From Lachnospiraceae bacterium (lineage in GTDB: Bacteria; Bacillota; Clostridia; Lachnospirales; Lachnospiraceae): a stretch of 64,000 nt of DNA. The notes beneath the pieces were generated by a model, which was not told where the DNA came from, did no database searches, and saw nothing but the letters and a program-made list of their open reading frames with translations. Where the stretch lies: the NCBI GenBank assembly GCA_030540075.1, contig JAUNWX010000002.1, positions 62,001 through 126,000 of the forward strand, written 5' to 3'. The translations under genes were made by a program, and so were the position numbers. Shown here piece by piece: positions 25,792 through 34,363 of the stretch (position 1 is the stretch's first letter; every line of letters starts with the position of its first letter).

Positions 25792-27384
25792 TTATTCCAG
25801 ATACGGAAGAAACGCGCTGGCAAGTCCCAGGAAGATGAAGAATCCGAGGACATCCGTCGCGGTCGTCACGAAGATACTCGACGCGAGGGCCGGGTCGGCA
25901 TGCAGCTTCTCGAGGGTGAGCGGTACGAGGAAGCCGAAGATGCCGGACACCACGAGGTTGCCGATCATCGCGAGGAAGATGATGATGCCGAGATAGACAT
26001 TGCCATAGAGAAGGGCGACTACGATGCCGGTTACGAGGCCGGTGGCAGCACCATCGACGACGCCGAGCAGGATCTCCTTTACGAAGGACTTCCAGTTTTC
26101 CTTAAAGCTGATCTCGTCGTTCGCGAGCTCACGGACCATGACGGACATGGTCTGGGTGCCTGCATTGCCGCCCATACCGGAGACGATGGTCATCGTCGCG
26201 GAGAGGGCGACCACCTTCGCGATGGTCGATTCAAACATCTTGACCGTGAAGGAGGCGAGGAAGGCCGTCAGCAGATTGATCAGCAGCCAAGGCAGACGCA
26301 TACGTACGGATTCCCAGAGGGTCGTATCGAGACCCTCCTCTGCGGAGGTACCTCCCAAGTGCGCGATATCCTCATCGTGCTCCTCGTTGATGACATCGAT
26401 GATATCATCGACGGTGATGATGCCGAGGATGGAGCCCTTACTGGATACGACCGGGATGGCCTGCAGGTCATACTTCGATACGACCTGAGCGACCTCCTCC
26501 TGGTCGACCTCCGGCTCGACGGAAACGACCTGATCGTCCATGATCTCGGACAGCTTCGTGTTACGCGGAGAGCTCAGAAGATCCCGGAGGTCGACGGTGC
26601 CGACCAGCTTCTTCAGGCGCTCCTCGTCGGTGACATAGATCGTCTCGATGACCTCGGTCTTCGGACCGATGTCACGGATCGTGTCGAGTGCCTGGGCGCA
26701 GGTACGGTCCTCACGGAGGGCGATGTACTCGGTGGTCATGATACCGCCGGCACTGTCATCCGGATACTGCAGGAGGGTATGAATGATCCGGCGGTCACCG
26801 GACTTCATGCGGTTCAGCAGTCGCTTCTGATGGGCGATTTCCATCTCGCCCAGGATATCTACGATATCATCCTTTGACATGTCCTCGAACATGGCGAGCA
26901 GGGTGTCATCATCGAGGTGCTCACTGATACGCTGACGCGTGTCATCGTCCGCTTCCTCCATGATCTCGGTTAGCTGCTCGGTATTCAGGAACTTCGGGAG
27001 CTTCTGCAGGTCCTCATCATCGAGGTCATCGACCTCTTCGACGAAGTCGGCCGGCTGCATCTCCTCGAAGTACTCACTGATCTCTTCCTTATTACCCTCG
27101 TCGATGAGTTCTTCGAGTTCGTCTTCACGTTCCGGCTCGTCTGCCTTGTCCTCATCGAAGTCATCGGTATCGGTATGGATCTGGCTTCGGTCATCGTCGT
27201 CCGATTTCTTATCATCATCCGGGATGGACTCGAAAAGGTCGGTTAGGTTCGGACGCGACTCCTCTGGGATCTCCGGCTCATCGTCTTCCCGTGAACGGGG
27301 ATCGACATTCGAAACAGACTTTCCTGTAGCGCTTGTTTCCTGATTCAGCTTGCGTTCTTCATCCTGCTGCTTCAGTTCATCCAT
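25792..27384 (-). CDS. mgtE: magnesium transporter MgtE
   Basis: A 530-residue Mg2+ channel/transporter. Domains in order: an acidic, Asp/Glu-rich N-terminal extension of about 80 residues not needed by the family; the MgtE N domain (about 85-215, with repeats such as EYFEEMQPADFVEEVDDL); two CBS domains (about 220-345, YPDDSAGGIMTTEYIALRED and VVSSKGSILGIITVDDIIDV); and five membrane helices (about 365-530) with SGMGGNAGTQTMSVMVRELA forming the pore. AGGAGGTGC precedes the start. A promoter lies at 27447-27475 and leaves only about 55 nt of leader, too short for an M-box magnesium riboswitch. Confidence 0.95.
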   Translation of the reverse strand: MDELKQQDEERKLNQETSATGKSVSNVDPRSREDDEPEIPEESRPNLTDLFESIPDDDKKSDDDDRSQIHTDTDDFDEDKADEPEREDELEELIDEGNKEEISEYFEEMQPADFVEEVDDLDDEDLQKLPKFLNTEQLTEIMEEADDDTRQRISEHLDDDTLLAMFEDMSKDDIVDILGEMEIAHQKRLLNRMKSGDRRIIHTLLQYPDDSAGGIMTTEYIALREDRTCAQALDTIRDIGPKTEVIETIYVTDEERLKKLVGTVDLRDLLSSPRNTKLSEIMDDQVVSVEPEVDQEEVAQVVSKYDLQAIPVVSSKGSILGIITVDDIIDVINEEHDEDIAHLGGTSAEEGLDTTLWESVRMRLPWLLINLLTAFLASFTVKMFESTIAKVVALSATMTIVSGMGGNAGTQTMSVMVRELANDEISFKENWKSFVKEILLGVVDGAATGLVTGIVVALLYGNVYLGIIIFLAMIGNLVVSGIFGFLVPLTLEKLHADPALASSIFVTTATDVLGFFIFLGLASAFLPYLE

Positions 27385-27446
27385 GGCGCACCTCCTGATC
27401 TGTGCATGAGCGCAGAGGCCCTTGCATACCGTTTACTTCTCTTCTC

Positions 27447-27475
27447 ATTTTAAAAATTCGATTTCGATATGGCAA
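27447..27475 (-). promoter_or_regulatory. promoter of mgtE
   Basis: Minus strand: -35 TTGCCA (27475-27470), 17-bp spacer, -10 TAAAAT (27452-27447). Confidence 0.7.
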
Positions 27476-27531
27476 CCTTTTTTTGCATACAAAAAGATCG
27501 TTAAATAAACAGCAACCTTGTGAAACTTTTG

Positions 27532-27559
27532 TTGAGATTACGAAGATAAATGTTATAAT
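27532..27559 (+). promoter_or_regulatory. promoter of nfnAB
   Basis: -35 TTGAGA (27532-27537), 16-bp spacer, -10 TATAAT (27554-27559), about 75 bp before nfnA. Confidence 0.75.
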
Positions 27560-27634
27560 GAAACTATTGTGATTCAGGCGTAGAAGTCGCTCTGCGTCCT
27601 GGAATCTCAGAGAACGAAGAACATGGAGGAGATC

Positions 27635-28516
27635 ATGTACGAAATAACCAAAGTTGAGCACCTTGTTGACAAGGACTGGCTTATGGTCATCAAGGCACCA
27701 TTTGTTGCCATGAAGTGTGAACCTGGTCAGTTTATGATTGCGAAGCTCGGAGAGCTGGGCGAGAGAATTCCGTTTACCATCGCGGATTACGACAGAGAGG
27801 CAGAGACCATCACCATCGTATTCCAGGTAGTGGGCGCTTCCACCGAGAAGATGAGCCACCTGAAGGCCGGTGATTCTTTCACGGATATCGTAGGACCGCT
27901 CGGCAGACCGTCCGAGATGATCGACACACCGATCGAGGAGCTGAAGAAGGAGTCGTTCATCTTCATCGCCGGCGGTGTCGGTGCTGCACCGGTTTATCCG
28001 CAGGTGAAGTGGCTGCATGAGCACGGCATCGAGGCGGATGTCATCCTCGGCGCCAGAAATAAGGACCTTCTGATCATGGAAGAGGATCTTCGTAAGGTAG
28101 CGGCCAATGTCTATGTATGTACAGATGATGGCTCCTACGGCGAGAAGGGTGTCGTAACTGACATTCTGAAGAAGCTGGTCAACGAAGAGGGCAAGAAGTA
28201 CACGAAGTGCGTAGCCATCGGACCAGTCATCATGATGAAGTTTGCCTGCCTCACCACAAAGGATCTCGGCATCCCGACCATCGTTTCCATGAACCCGATC
28301 ATGATCGATGGTACCGGCATGTGCGGTGCCTGCCGTCTGATCGTCGGCGATAAGGTGAAGTTCGCCTGCGTAGATGGACCTGAGTTTGATGGTCATCTCG
28401 TAGACTTCGACCTCGCGATGAAGCGTCAGAGACAGTACAAGGATGAAGAGGGAAGAGCGATGCTCGCATTACAGGAGGGTGCTACACACTCCGGCGGCTG
28501 CGAAGCAGATAAATAA
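27635..28516 (+). CDS. nfnA: NfnA-like ferredoxin-NADP+ oxidoreductase subunit
   Basis: A 293-residue FAD/NAD- and [2Fe-2S]-binding protein, usually annotated as sulfide/dihydroorotate dehydrogenase-like, that pairs with the next gene as NfnAB. The complex couples NADH and reduced ferredoxin oxidation to NADP+ reduction by electron bifurcation in clostridia. The FAD-binding barrel contains PGQFMIAKLGELGERIPFTI. The NAD fold begins IFIAGGVGAAPVYPQ near residue 113. The [2Fe-2S] cysteines are in GTGMCGACRL near 231 and FACVDGPEFDGH. The start at 27635 is preferred because GGAGGAG at 27626-27632 is its ribosome site; the upstream ATG at 27623 overlaps it. Confidence 0.9.
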   Translation: MYEITKVEHLVDKDWLMVIKAPFVAMKCEPGQFMIAKLGELGERIPFTIADYDREAETITIVFQVVGASTEKMSHLKAGDSFTDIVGPLGRPSEMIDTPIEELKKESFIFIAGGVGAAPVYPQVKWLHEHGIEADVILGARNKDLLIMEEDLRKVAANVYVCTDDGSYGEKGVVTDILKKLVNEEGKKYTKCVAIGPVIMMKFACLTTKDLGIPTIVSMNPIMIDGTGMCGACRLIVGDKVKFACVDGPEFDGHLVDFDLAMKRQRQYKDEEGRAMLALQEGATHSGGCEADK

Positions 28517-28530
28517 TCAGGAGGCAGAGA

Positions 28531-29925
28531 ATGGACGTTAAGAATAGAATTCCTGTCCGCGAGCAGGATGCGAAGGTTAGAGCAACAAACTTCGAAGAGG
28601 TTTGTCTCGGATATAATGACGAAGAAGCACATCTTGAGGCGACCAGATGCCTCGAGTGTAAGAACCCGATGTGCGTGAAGGGCTGCCCTGTTTCCATCAA
28701 CATTCCGGGCTTCATCCATCACGTAAAGGAAGGCAATATCGAGGCAGCAGCAGATGTGATCGCACTGTCCTCTGCACTTCCGGCTGTCTGTGGACGTGTC
28801 TGCCCTCAGGAAACACAGTGCGAGGGTAAGTGCGTACGTGGTATCAAGGGCGAGGCCATCTCTATCGGTAAGCTCGAGCGCTATGTCGCTGACTGGGCGA
28901 GAGAGCATGACTATGTGGCTGCGAAGCCGGGTACACCGAATGGGAAGAAGGTAGCCGTGATCGGTTCTGGTCCTTCCGGACTGACCTGCGCAGGTGACCT
29001 CGCAAAGATGGGTTATGATGTAACCATCTTCGAGGCATTCCACCAGCCAGGCGGCGTTCTCGTATATGGTATCCCGGAGTTCCGTCTTCCGAAGGATCGT
29101 GTCGTAAAGCCGGAGATTGAGAACGTAAAGAAGCTCGGTGTAAAGATCGATACCAACGTCATCATCGGTCGTTCCCTGACCATCGATGACCTCCTCACAG
29201 AAGAGGGCTTCGATGCCGTATTTATCGGTTCCGGTGCAGGACTTCCTCGTTTCATGAACATTCCGGGCGAGTCTGCCAACGGTGTTTACTCTGCAAATGA
29301 GTTCCTGACACGTAATAACCTTATGAAGGCATATCGTGAGGATTCCGATACCCCGATCAAGGTTGGTAAGAAGGTCGTTGTCGTCGGTGGTGGTAACGTA
29401 GCGATGGATGCTGCGAGAACCGCACTTCGTCTCGGCGCAGAGGTACATGTCGTATACCGTCGTTCCGAGGAAGAGCTTCCTGCACGTCGTGAGGAGGTTC
29501 ACCACGCGAAGGAAGAGGGTATCATCTTCGATCTCCTCGAGAACCCGATTCAGATCTATACCGATGAGAATGACTGGGTAAAGGGCGTACAGATCCAGCG
29601 CATGCAGCTCGGTGAGCCGGATGCATCCGGACGTCGCAGACCAGAAGCCATCCCTGGTGATGTATACGACATGGACTGCGATATGGTCATCATGTCCCTC
29701 GGTACCTCTCCGAACCCGCTGATCAAGGATACAACCGCTGGTCTCGACACCAACTCACACGGCTGTATCATCGCGAAGGAGGAGAACGGACAGACCTCCA
29801 AGACCGCCGTTTATGCCGGTGGTGATGCTGTAACAGGTGCGGCGACCGTTATCCTTGCGATGGGTGCCGGTAAGGCTGCTGCAAAGGGCATCGATGATTA
29901 TCTCAATGGTCGTACCACAGAGTAA
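28531..29925 (+). CDS. nfnB: NfnB/GltD-like NADPH-dependent flavoprotein subunit
   Basis: A 464-residue partner of NfnA, related to the glutamate synthase small subunit. Two [4Fe-4S] sites come from CLECKNPMCVKGCP near residues 45-58 and CGRVCPQETQCEGKC near 90-104. The FAD fold begins VAVIGSGPSGLTCAGDLA near 145, and the NADPH fold VVVVGGGNVAMDAARTALRL near 286. The C-terminal YAGGDAVTGAATVILAMGAG is the FAD-binding end. AGGAGGC lies just before the ATG, 14 bp after nfnA. No large glutamate synthase subunit is nearby, which supports NfnAB over glutamate synthase. Confidence 0.9.
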   Translation: MDVKNRIPVREQDAKVRATNFEEVCLGYNDEEAHLEATRCLECKNPMCVKGCPVSINIPGFIHHVKEGNIEAAADVIALSSALPAVCGRVCPQETQCEGKCVRGIKGEAISIGKLERYVADWAREHDYVAAKPGTPNGKKVAVIGSGPSGLTCAGDLAKMGYDVTIFEAFHQPGGVLVYGIPEFRLPKDRVVKPEIENVKKLGVKIDTNVIIGRSLTIDDLLTEEGFDAVFIGSGAGLPRFMNIPGESANGVYSANEFLTRNNLMKAYREDSDTPIKVGKKVVVVGGGNVAMDAARTALRLGAEVHVVYRRSEEELPARREEVHHAKEEGIIFDLLENPIQIYTDENDWVKGVQIQRMQLGEPDASGRRRPEAIPGDVYDMDCDMVIMSLGTSPNPLIKDTTAGLDTNSHGCIIAKEENGQTSKTAVYAGGDAVTGAATVILAMGAGKAAAKGIDDYLNGRTTE

Positions 29926-29957
29926 TCAGAAAAGAATTCTGTATACATGAAATTTTC

Positions 29958-29991
29958 GGCGTGTATTCACTTGAATACACGCCTTCTTTGT
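29958..29991 (+). terminator. terminator of nfnAB
   Basis: An 11-bp stem GGCGTGTATTC/GAATACACGCC (29958-29968 with 29973-29983), loop ACTT, then TTCTTTG. Confidence 0.88.
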
Positions 29992-30097
29992 GAGAAAATA
30001 GACAAAGTTTCCGAGACAGTGTTTTTATGCTGTGGAAATTTGAATTTTGCGTCGTTCACGTTTTCGAATTTGCGTGGATTGTTGAAAGGAGATTCAT

Positions 30098-30790
30098 ATG
30101 ACCTATACAAATGAGGTTGAGAACATGTGCCCTATCGCACAGGGTGTTCATCATGGTGCTGCTCCTATTCCTGAAGAGGGAAAGTGGGTACAGTCCAAGG
30201 AAGTAAAGGATATTTCCGGATTCACACACGGTGTAGGCTGGTGTGCACCACAGCAGGGTGCCTGCAAGCTTTCTCTGAATATTAAGGAAGGTATCATCCA
30301 GGAGGCACTTGTCGAGACCATCGGCTGCTCCGGTATGACTCATTCTGCTGCGATGGCTGCAGAGATCCTTCCGGGTCTTACAGTTCTCGAGGCATTAAAC
30401 ACTGACCTCGTATGTGATGCGATCAACACAGCGATGAGAGAGCTGTTCCTCCAGATTGCATACGGCCGTTCCCAGTCTGCATTCTCCGATGACGGACTTG
30501 CAGTTGGTGCTGGTCTTGAGGACCTCGGCAAGGGCCTTCGTTCCCAGGTTGGTACTATGTACGGTACACTGAAGAAGGGACCTCGTTACCTCGAGATGGC
30601 TGAGGGCTATGTAACTGACATCGCTCTTGATAAGGATGATCAGATCATCGGTTACAAGTACGTTAACCTCGGAAAGATGACAGACTTCATCAAGAAGGGT
30701 GATGATCCTACTACAGCATGGGAGAAGGCAAAGGGCCAGTACGGTCGTATCGACGATGCTGTTAAGTTCATCGATCCACGTAAGCAGTGA
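30098..30790 (+). CDS. NifU-like iron-sulfur scaffold partner of GGGtGRT protein
   Basis: A 230-residue protein with a NifU/IscU-like N-terminal half. The scaffold cysteines appear as VGWCAPQQGACKL near residues 48-57 and VETIGCSGMTHSAAMA near 72-80. The C-terminal part (ITLDKDDQ-type strands and GKMTDFIKKGDDPTTAWEKA) is specific to the version that accompanies GGGtGRT proteins. GAAAGGAG precedes the ATG. It is 24 bp before the GGGtGRT gene, a pairing found widely in anaerobes, and the two are thought to act together. The biochemical task is not established; a role in metal-cluster handling is inferred. Confidence 0.8.
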   Translation: MTYTNEVENMCPIAQGVHHGAAPIPEEGKWVQSKEVKDISGFTHGVGWCAPQQGACKLSLNIKEGIIQEALVETIGCSGMTHSAAMAAEILPGLTVLEALNTDLVCDAINTAMRELFLQIAYGRSQSAFSDDGLAVGAGLEDLGKGLRSQVGTMYGTLKKGPRYLEMAEGYVTDIALDKDDQIIGYKYVNLGKMTDFIKKGDDPTTAWEKAKGQYGRIDDAVKFIDPRKQ

Positions 30791-30814
30791 TAAGCTCAGA
30801 AGGAGGAAATTAAG

Positions 30815-31825
30815 ATGGCATTATTTGAGGGATACGAGAGACGTATCAAGCAGATCAATGAAGCTTTAAATAAGTACGGTATCGCTGATATCGAAGAAGC
30901 TCGTAAGATTACAGAAGACGCTGGCCTCGATGTTTATAACATGGTAAAGGGCGTTCAGACCATTTGCTTCGAGAATGCTTGCTGGGCTTACATCGTAGGT
31001 GCTGCAATCGCAATCAAGAAGGACTGCAGAAACGCAGCAGACGCTGCCGCTGCAATCGGTGAGGGACTTCAGTCCTTCTGCATCCCTGGTTCCGTAGCAG
31101 ACAACCGTAAGGTAGGTCTCGGCCATGGTAACCTGGGCAAGATGCTCCTTTCCGAGGAGACAGAGTGCTTCTGCTTCCTCGCTGGTCACGAGTCCTTCGC
31201 AGCCGCTGAGGGTGCGATCGGTATCGCAAACAACGCAAACAAGGTTCGTGTGAAGCCGCTTCGTGTTATCCTGAACGGCCTCGGCAAGGACGCTGCAAAG
31301 ATCATCTCCAGAATCAACGGTTTCACCTTCGTTGAGACCGAGTATGATCCATATACCAACACCGTAACCGAGACAGAGCGCATCGCTTATTCCGATGGCC
31401 CTAGATCAAAGGTTAACTGCTATGGCGCAAACTCTGTTCCAGAGGGCGTAGCGATTATGTGGAAGGAGAACGTAGACGTTTCCATCACCGGTAACTCTAC
31501 CAACCCGACCAGATTCCAGCACCCGGTTGCAGGCACCTATAAGAAGGAGCGCCTCGAGGCTGGTAAGAAGTACTTCTCCGTAGCATCTGGCGGAGGAACC
31601 GGACGTACACTTCACCCGGATAACATGGCAGCAGGTCCTGCTTCCTATGGTATGACCGATACACTCGGCCGTATGCACAGTGATGCACAGTTCGCAGGAT
31701 CCTCTTCTGTACCTGCACACGTAGAGATGATGGGTCTGATCGGCATGGGCAACAACCCTATGGTTGGCGCTACTGTATCCGTTGCCGTAGCGGTTGCTGA
31801 GGCTGCAAAGGCTGGCAAGTTCTAA
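30815..31825 (+). CDS. GGGtGRT protein
   Basis: A 336-residue cytosolic protein of the GGGtGRT family, named for the motif seen here in VASGGGTGRTLHPDNMA near residue 258. Other conserved stretches are NMVKGVQTICFENACWAYIV near 43, EGLQSFCIPGSVADNRKVGL, EETECFCFLAGHESFAAAEG and the histidine-rich LHPDN and GRMHSDAQF segments. Cysteines are spaced so that metal binding is plausible. The family has no assigned activity. AAGGAGGAAATT precedes the ATG. Highly biased codons suggest strong expression. It is the second gene of a two-gene operon closed by a good terminator. Confidence 0.9.
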   Translation: MALFEGYERRIKQINEALNKYGIADIEEARKITEDAGLDVYNMVKGVQTICFENACWAYIVGAAIAIKKDCRNAADAAAAIGEGLQSFCIPGSVADNRKVGLGHGNLGKMLLSEETECFCFLAGHESFAAAEGAIGIANNANKVRVKPLRVILNGLGKDAAKIISRINGFTFVETEYDPYTNTVTETERIAYSDGPRSKVNCYGANSVPEGVAIMWKENVDVSITGNSTNPTRFQHPVAGTYKKERLEAGKKYFSVASGGGTGRTLHPDNMAAGPASYGMTDTLGRMHSDAQFAGSSSVPAHVEMMGLIGMGNNPMVGATVSVAVAVAEAAKAGKF

Positions 31826-31853
31826 GGAATTTCAAGGCTTCTAAGAGAAATTA

Positions 31854-31890
31854 AGAGGGATTCGCAATTTGCGAATCCCTCTCTTTGATT
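31854..31890 (+). terminator. terminator of the GGGtGRT operon
   Basis: A 12-bp perfect stem around GCAATTTGC (AGAGGGATTCGC, loop AATTT, 31854-31882), then CTTTGATTTT. Confidence 0.85.
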
Positions 31891-31908
31891 TTGAAAGGAC
31901 GTGAATAT

Positions 31909-33483
31909 ATGGCAGATTTCAGCACGGAAGAGGGAAAGGCAGCAAATAAAAATGGTATATTGCGGGCGTTTTTCGTCGGGCTGGCACTGATCATTCAGAT
32001 TCTTCTGATCATCTCCTTTTTTACGAGACTGAGCCGGTACGCGGAGTGGGTACAGAATGTGACGGAGGTAATTGCACTCGTCATGGTGCTCGTCATCTAC
32101 GGGCAGCATAAGACGAGCTCGATGAAGATGCCGTGGATCATCCTGATCATGGCGTTCCCGGTGTTCGGTATCGTGCTGTACTTCCTGATCGGTCTCGATG
32201 TGTCGACGCGGAAGATGCGGGAACGCTACCAGGAAATCGACCAGGTTCTGTTCCCGGCGCTGAAGGATACTGCAGATCCGGCGGATCTGGAAGCATTGAA
32301 AAAGGAGAATCCGGACGCAGGCGCCATCGCGCAGTATCTTCAGGATTATGCCTTCTATCCGGTCTATCGGAACACGGATGTAGAGTATTACGATGATGCG
32401 GCGAAGGGACTGGAGGCGCAGCTTCGCGATCTTCGGAAGGCAGAGCATTTCATCTTTATGGAGTACCATGCCATCGAGGATAAGGAATCCTGGCGGCGTA
32501 TCGAGAAGGTTCTCGTCGAGCGCGTGAAGGCCGGCGTCCATGTGCGCGTCTTCTATGATGATATGGGTTCCATCGGCTTCATTACGACAGATTTCGTGAA
32601 GAAGCTCGAGCGTCTCGGCATTCACTGCCGCGTATTTAATCCCTTCGCGCCGGGCGCGAACATCTTTCTGAATTACCGCGATCACCGGAAGATCACCGTC
32701 ATCGACAATCGGGTCGGCTTCACCGGCGGCTATAATCTCGCCAATGAGTACTTCAACATCACCCACCCGTATGGTCAGTGGAAGGATACCGGTATCCGCG
32801 TCGAGGGACCGGCGGTCCAGAGCATGACACTCACCTTCCTCGAGATGTGGAATGCTGTCCGCGCGACCGACTGGGATGACCCGGATGCCCTTCGCTTCCT
32901 GAAGAGCTATCACTATACGGCGAAGGAGCCGACGGGCTTCATCCAGCCGTATGCCGACAGTCCGATGGATGACGAGCAGGTCGGGGAGAATGTCTACATC
33001 AGTATGGCGAACAAGGCAGAGAAGTACTGCTACTTCATCACACCGTACCTGATCATCACGGATGAGATGACCCATGCGCTCGGTCTCGCTGCGAAGCGAG
33101 GTGTCGATGTGCGTATCATCACACCAGGCATCCCGGATAAGCGGATGGTCTATGGTGTTACCCGCTCCTTCTATAACGGCCTCGTACGGAACGGGGTCCG
33201 CATCTTCGAGTGGACGCCGGGCTTCTGCCATGCGAAGATGAGCGTGGCGGATGATCGGATGGCGACCTGCGGTACCATCAACCTCGACTATCGTTCCCTG
33301 TATCACCACTTCGAGAACGGCTGCTTCATGGCGGACTGCCAGGCCGTACAGGATATCAAGGCCGATTTCGACCGTACCTTTAAGGAGTGTCATGAAGTAA
33401 CGGACGAGTACCGCGTCGGCCGTCGGGGCACCATCAAGCGACTGTGGCAGCTCTTCCTTCGTCTCTTTGCTGAGCTAATGTAA
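31909..33483 (+). CDS. cls: cardiolipin synthase (phospholipase D family)
   Basis: A 524-residue membrane-bound enzyme that joins phosphatidylglycerol molecules into cardiolipin. Two N-terminal membrane helices (about residues 17-38 and 45-70, then WIILIMAFPVFGIVLYFLIG) are followed by two PLD domains. The first HKD-type motif is HRKITVIDNRVGFTGGYN near 255, the second HAKMSVADDRMATCGTINLD near 443. Length and order match bacterial ClsA. The start at 31909 is supported by GAAAGGACG at 31893-31901; an in-frame start at 31885 lies in the terminator of the previous gene. mntP begins 17 bp after its stop. Confidence 0.93.
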   Translation: MADFSTEEGKAANKNGILRAFFVGLALIIQILLIISFFTRLSRYAEWVQNVTEVIALVMVLVIYGQHKTSSMKMPWIILIMAFPVFGIVLYFLIGLDVSTRKMRERYQEIDQVLFPALKDTADPADLEALKKENPDAGAIAQYLQDYAFYPVYRNTDVEYYDDAAKGLEAQLRDLRKAEHFIFMEYHAIEDKESWRRIEKVLVERVKAGVHVRVFYDDMGSIGFITTDFVKKLERLGIHCRVFNPFAPGANIFLNYRDHRKITVIDNRVGFTGGYNLANEYFNITHPYGQWKDTGIRVEGPAVQSMTLTFLEMWNAVRATDWDDPDALRFLKSYHYTAKEPTGFIQPYADSPMDDEQVGENVYISMANKAEKYCYFITPYLIITDEMTHALGLAAKRGVDVRIITPGIPDKRMVYGVTRSFYNGLVRNGVRIFEWTPGFCHAKMSVADDRMATCGTINLDYRSLYHHFENGCFMADCQAVQDIKADFDRTFKECHEVTDEYRVGRRGTIKRLWQLFLRLFAELM

Positions 33484-33500
33484 TTATGGAGAATGTTGTT

Positions 33501-34097
33501 ATGGGGATTTCTTTTGTAGTAAACAGTGTGCTGCTCGGTGTAGGGCTCGCGATGGATGCCTTTTCCGTGTCGATGACGAACGGGCTTTCCAATCCGAAGA
33601 TGAATCGCGCTGAGATGGGCCGGATCGCCGGTTGCTTCGCCTTCTTCCAGTGGCTCATGCCGATGCTCGGCTGGGTGCTGGTCCATACGATCATCCTGTA
33701 CTTTCAGGCCTTTCAGAAGCTGATCCCGTGGATCGCGTTGATTCTGCTCTGCTATATCGGCGGCAATATGCTGCTGGAGGGCATTCGGAACCCGGAGGGC
33801 GAGGAGAGTGACATCGAGGAGACGGATGCGAAGCTTCCGCTCGGGAAGCTCGCGATGCAGGGCGTCGCCACCTCGATCGATGCACTTTCGGTCGGCTTCA
33901 CGATTGCGGAGTACCACCTGATGGAAGCATTGGCCGCGACCATCCTCATCGCGGTCACCACCTTCGTGATCTGCATCGGCGGACTCCGCATCGGACGCGC
34001 AGCCGGCACGAAGCTCAGCGGGAAGGCCGCCATCCTCGGCGGCGTGATCCTGATCGGCATCGGCATCGAGATTTTCGTCAGCGGTCTATTCTTCTAA
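33501..34097 (+). CDS. mntP: manganese efflux pump MntP
   Basis: A 198-residue membrane protein of the MntP (DUF204) family with six helices, exporting Mn2+. The two internal repeats carry the metal-path acids: LLGVGLAMDAFSVSMTNGL near the N-terminus and GVATSIDALSVGFTIAEYH near residue 120. The start at 33501 is preferred because GGAGA lies eight bases upstream and family proteins begin this way; an in-frame ATG at 33486 has no site. It follows cls at 17 bp, probably on one transcript. No yybP-ykoY manganese riboswitch is present. Copy B of the palindromic element begins 25 bp past its stop. Confidence 0.9.
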   Translation: MGISFVVNSVLLGVGLAMDAFSVSMTNGLSNPKMNRAEMGRIAGCFAFFQWLMPMLGWVLVHTIILYFQAFQKLIPWIALILLCYIGGNMLLEGIRNPEGEESDIEETDAKLPLGKLAMQGVATSIDALSVGFTIAEYHLMEALAATILIAVTTFVICIGGLRIGRAAGTKLSGKAAILGGVILIGIGIEIFVSGLFF

Positions 34098-34121
34098 TTG
34101 TTGAGAGAGTTCAGCTATGGG

Positions 34122-34346
34122 GGACCCGGAGGGACGGCAACGGAGGCCATACGTAGAGACTGTGCGAAATCAAGCCGGGTCCCCTTAGCGGCACTTGGGG
34201 TTATCTCTCCATGGAACCCTCTGTCAACGTCGAGTTTTCATCAAGAAAACTCGGCGATTGCAGAGGGCCTAGTGCCGCTTAGGGTCCCCGGCTTAGATTT
34301 CACCAGTCTCGGAGTATTGCGCCTCCATTGCCGACCCTCCGGGTCC
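34122..34346 (+). repeat. long nested palindromic element, copy B
   Basis: A 225-bp element between convergent mntP and lspA. Outer arms 34122-34147 and 34321-34346 pair at 24 of 26 positions. The middle arms (CCCCTTAGCGGCACT near 34180 with AGTGCCGCTTAGGG near 34271) keep the T-T mismatch seen in all copies. The inner stem CCCTCTGTCAACGTCGAG pairs with CTCGGCGATTGCAGAGGG, loop CATCAAG. The unpaired left-hand strand reads GGGGTTATCTCTCCATGGAA. The flanking segment CCATACGTAGAGAC is also conserved. Confidence 0.9.
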
Positions 34347-34363
34347 TCCTGCCTGAATTGTAA

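Noticed and set aside
27385..27446. M-box magnesium riboswitch before mgtE
   Set aside because: The leader from the visible promoter is only about 55 nt, and the M-box conserved segments are absent.
28531..29925. True glutamate synthase small subunit
   Set aside because: No large subunit is nearby, and the NfnA-type gene directly upstream makes the NfnAB transhydrogenase the better reading.
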